NCBI GenBank assembly: GCA_947494445.1
Contig: CANLVD010000006.1
Coordinates: 186,001 to 250,000, forward strand
Length of the DNA: 64,000 nt
Direction of reading: 5' to 3'
Origin: an uncultured Paracoccaceae bacterium
GTDB taxonomy: Bacteria > Pseudomonadota > Alphaproteobacteria > Rhodobacterales > Rhodobacteraceae
The position numbers were made by a program, and so were the translations under genes. Under the pieces are notes generated by a model. That model was not told the DNA's origin. It did not search any database and worked only from the letters and a program-made list of their open reading frames with translations. Within the stretch, counting starts at the first letter, position 1. Each line of letters opens with the position of its first letter. Of the stretch, positions 62,794-64,000 are shown piece after piece.

Positions 62794-63207
62794 TTACTCG
62801 GCCACGGAAGCCAGATAGGCCGCGACGTCTTCGCCGCCGTTCTTGAGCTTGAAGCTCATTTTCGAGCGGGCCTTGCTGTCATCAAGGTAATCCTGAAGGT
62901 ATTTCTTGGGGTCGACCACGTAGATCGCAAGCTGCTCCTCATCCCAGACAAGACCAGCTTCACCCGCCGCAATCAGGCTATCGCCATATTTGGTGAAATC
63001 CGCATCTGCACCTGCGGTGCGGCCGATGACACCGTAAAGGTTGGGGCCGGTTTTGCCGCCCTTGACGATCACATCGTCACCATTGGCAATCATGTGGCAG
63101 CTTTTGCATCGGTTGAACGCTTTTTCGCCCTCTGCGGCATCGCCAGCGGCGAAAGCCGATCCGCTGGCCATGGTGATGGCCGCTGTCAAAGTTGCGATTC
63201 TGATCAT
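62794..63207 (-). CDS. Soluble cytochrome c (c2/c550-type)
   Basis: 137 residues with a signal peptide (MIRIATLTAAITMASGSAFA|AG) and one haem site C-KS-C-H in FNRCKSCHM. The sixth ligand methionine is in ARSKMSFKL. The loop between is longer than in small cytochromes c, as in Rhodobacterales cytochrome c2. GAGGGG lies before the ATG at 63207. It is periplasmic and probably carries electrons from the bc1 complex to the aa3 oxidase, or to the di-haem peroxidase. It lies beside ctaD but has its own terminator. Confidence 0.92.
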   Translation of the reverse strand: MIRIATLTAAITMASGSAFAAGDAAEGEKAFNRCKSCHMIANGDDVIVKGGKTGPNLYGVIGRTAGADADFTKYGDSLIAAGEAGLVWDEEQLAIYVVDPKKYLQDYLDDSKARSKMSFKLKNGGEDVAAYLASVAE

Positions 63208-63309
63208 TGGGTATCCCCTCGAGAGTATTAAGACGTTAGTATGAGTTAGGCTGATGACATAACGGGGCAACGTTTTCGACAAAAACTTTTGTGATTAGTC
63301 GACTGATCG

Positions 63310-63960
63310 TCAGGGTCCGAACACCTGATCAAAGGTCTTTTGCAGGGCCACATCGACGTCCGCCATGGTTGCCGGTACGCCCAGATCAACCAGACTGGTG
63401 ACCCCGTAACCTGTAATCCCGCAAGGCACGATGCCGTCATAGTGGTTCAAATCCGGTTCAACGTTGATGGATATGCCGTGAAAGCTGATCCATTTGCGCA
63501 GACGAACACCGATGGCTGCGATCTTGTCCTCGGCCATGGAGCCGTCGGGCAGAGGGGGCTTGTCGGGCCGCTCCACCCAGACCCCGACGCGGCCGGGTCG
63601 GCTTTGACCTGTGACATTGAATTCGGCCAAGGTTGCGATCACCCATGCCTCAAGCAGTGATACGAACTTGCGTACGTCGCGTCCCCGTGTGTTGAGGTCC
63701 AGCATGGTGTAAGCGATGCGCTGGCCGGGGCCGTGATAGGTGTATTCACCGCCGCGCCGGGTCTCGAACACCTCAAAACGCTGATGATCCAGCAGATCGG
63801 CAGGTTTGGCACTGCTGCCGGCTGTATAGATCGGAGGATGTTCCAGAAGCAGCACCTGTTCGCCAACATCGCCCGCAATCATCGATGCAACATGGTCTTC
63901 CATCATCTCGTTGGAGTGGGGGTAGGGGGTCAACCCGTCAAGGATCTGCCAATCGGGCAT
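63310..63960 (-). CDS. lipB: Octanoyl-[acyl-carrier-protein]:protein N-octanoyltransferase
   Basis: 216 residues. The LipB landmarks [37 protein letters not shown] with the catalytic lysine, and the thioacyl cysteine in [13 protein letters not shown] are intact. It moves octanoyl groups from acyl carrier protein to the lipoyl domains of 2-oxo acid dehydrogenases and the glycine cleavage system. A possible gene ends just upstream on the same strand. Confidence 0.96.
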   Translation of the reverse strand: MPDWQILDGLTPYPHSNEMMEDHVASMIAGDVGEQVLLLEHPPIYTAGSSAKPADLLDHQRFEVFETRRGGEYTYHGPGQRIAYTMLDLNTRGRDVRKFVSLLEAWVIATLAEFNVTGQSRPGRVGVWVERPDKPPLPDGSMAEDKIAAIGVRLRKWISFHGISINVEPDLNHYDGIVPCGITGYGVTSLVDLGVPATMADVDVALQKTFDQVFGP

Positions 63961-63964
63961 AGGC

Positions 63965-64000
63965 TCAGGCCTGTGTGAAGATGCGGTTTTGCGTGCCTTT
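63965..64000 (-). CDS. C-terminal end of an unidentified gene (cut by the right edge)
   Basis: The minus-strand frame coming in from the right edge reads [11 protein letters not shown] and stops at TGA (63965-63967), four bases before the lipB start. Tight spacing suggests a gene co-transcribed with lipB. Eleven residues are too few to identify it. Confidence 0.35.
   Translation of the reverse strand, partial: KGTQNRIFTQA

Overview
The window looks like chromosome of a marine, aerobic alphaproteobacterium of the Rhodobacterales (Roseobacter group); I cannot name a species. The grounds are high G+C, many ATGA start/stop overlaps, TRAP transport, a DddP-type DMSP lyase, N-methyl-amine (DMGDH-type) catabolism, a VPLPA-CTERM protein and a Udh/Gci uronate pathway. 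Nearly all of it is coding. I see no prophage, insertion sequence, CRISPR array or rRNA; there are two tRNAs.

Layout. 1-2321: start of a Rieske protein, then the divergent pair gci / udh (oxidative hexuronate catabolism). 2318-5671: zinc uptake, zur-znuC-znuB facing znuA across a candidate Zur operator; ZnuA has a very long His/Asp loop. 5770-5843: tRNA-Gly(CCC). 5963-17213: a large catabolic locus with a DeoR-type regulator, a TRAP transporter, a Sel1-like lipoprotein-sized gene on the other strand, then a tightly coupled row of di-haem peroxidase, PfkB kinase, LacD-type aldolase, fucose-isomerase-like protein, Gfo/Idh/MocA protein and a 2-hydroxyacid dehydrogenase resembling (S)-sulfolactate dehydrogenase. 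The enzyme set matches what is known of sulfo-EMP2 sulfoglycolysis, so I propose sulfoquinovose (or a related C6-modified hexose) as substrate. 17214-17639 is a gene-free stretch bracketed by two 84-bp structured direct repeats.

17640-24387: housekeeping (terB-like, pyrG, secG, an MFS gene with two small membrane genes, ilvC, two coupled Lrp/AsnC regulators). 24392-30962: capsule / surface polysaccharide block (PglD-like acyltransferase, KpsE/T/M-like exporter, glycosyltransferase, GSCR protein). 31125-42172: DUF1203, MttB-like methyltransferase, an outer-membrane barrel, a PEP-mutase-like protein, two DMGDH-type flavoproteins flanking an aminotransferase, an XRE-cupin regulator and a YjbR protein; this looks like catabolism of a methylated amine or amino acid. 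42347-51781: cysS (with a compositionally foreign 3' third), cimA, a phytoene-synthase-like gene, MFS, alkA-like, esterase, HNH, DsbB, YqaA-like and YpfJ-like genes. 51829-51913: tRNA-Leu(CAA).

52137-64000: VPLPA-CTERM protein, parE, a Popeye-like membrane module, an alpha/beta hydrolase-OsmC fusion, dddP, carA, yqeY-like, DUF2244, ctaD, a cytochrome c, lipB and the tail of one more gene. Most promising leads: the sulfoglycolysis-like locus, the hybrid cysS, the 84-bp repeat pair, the methylated-amine cluster and the ZnuA loop.
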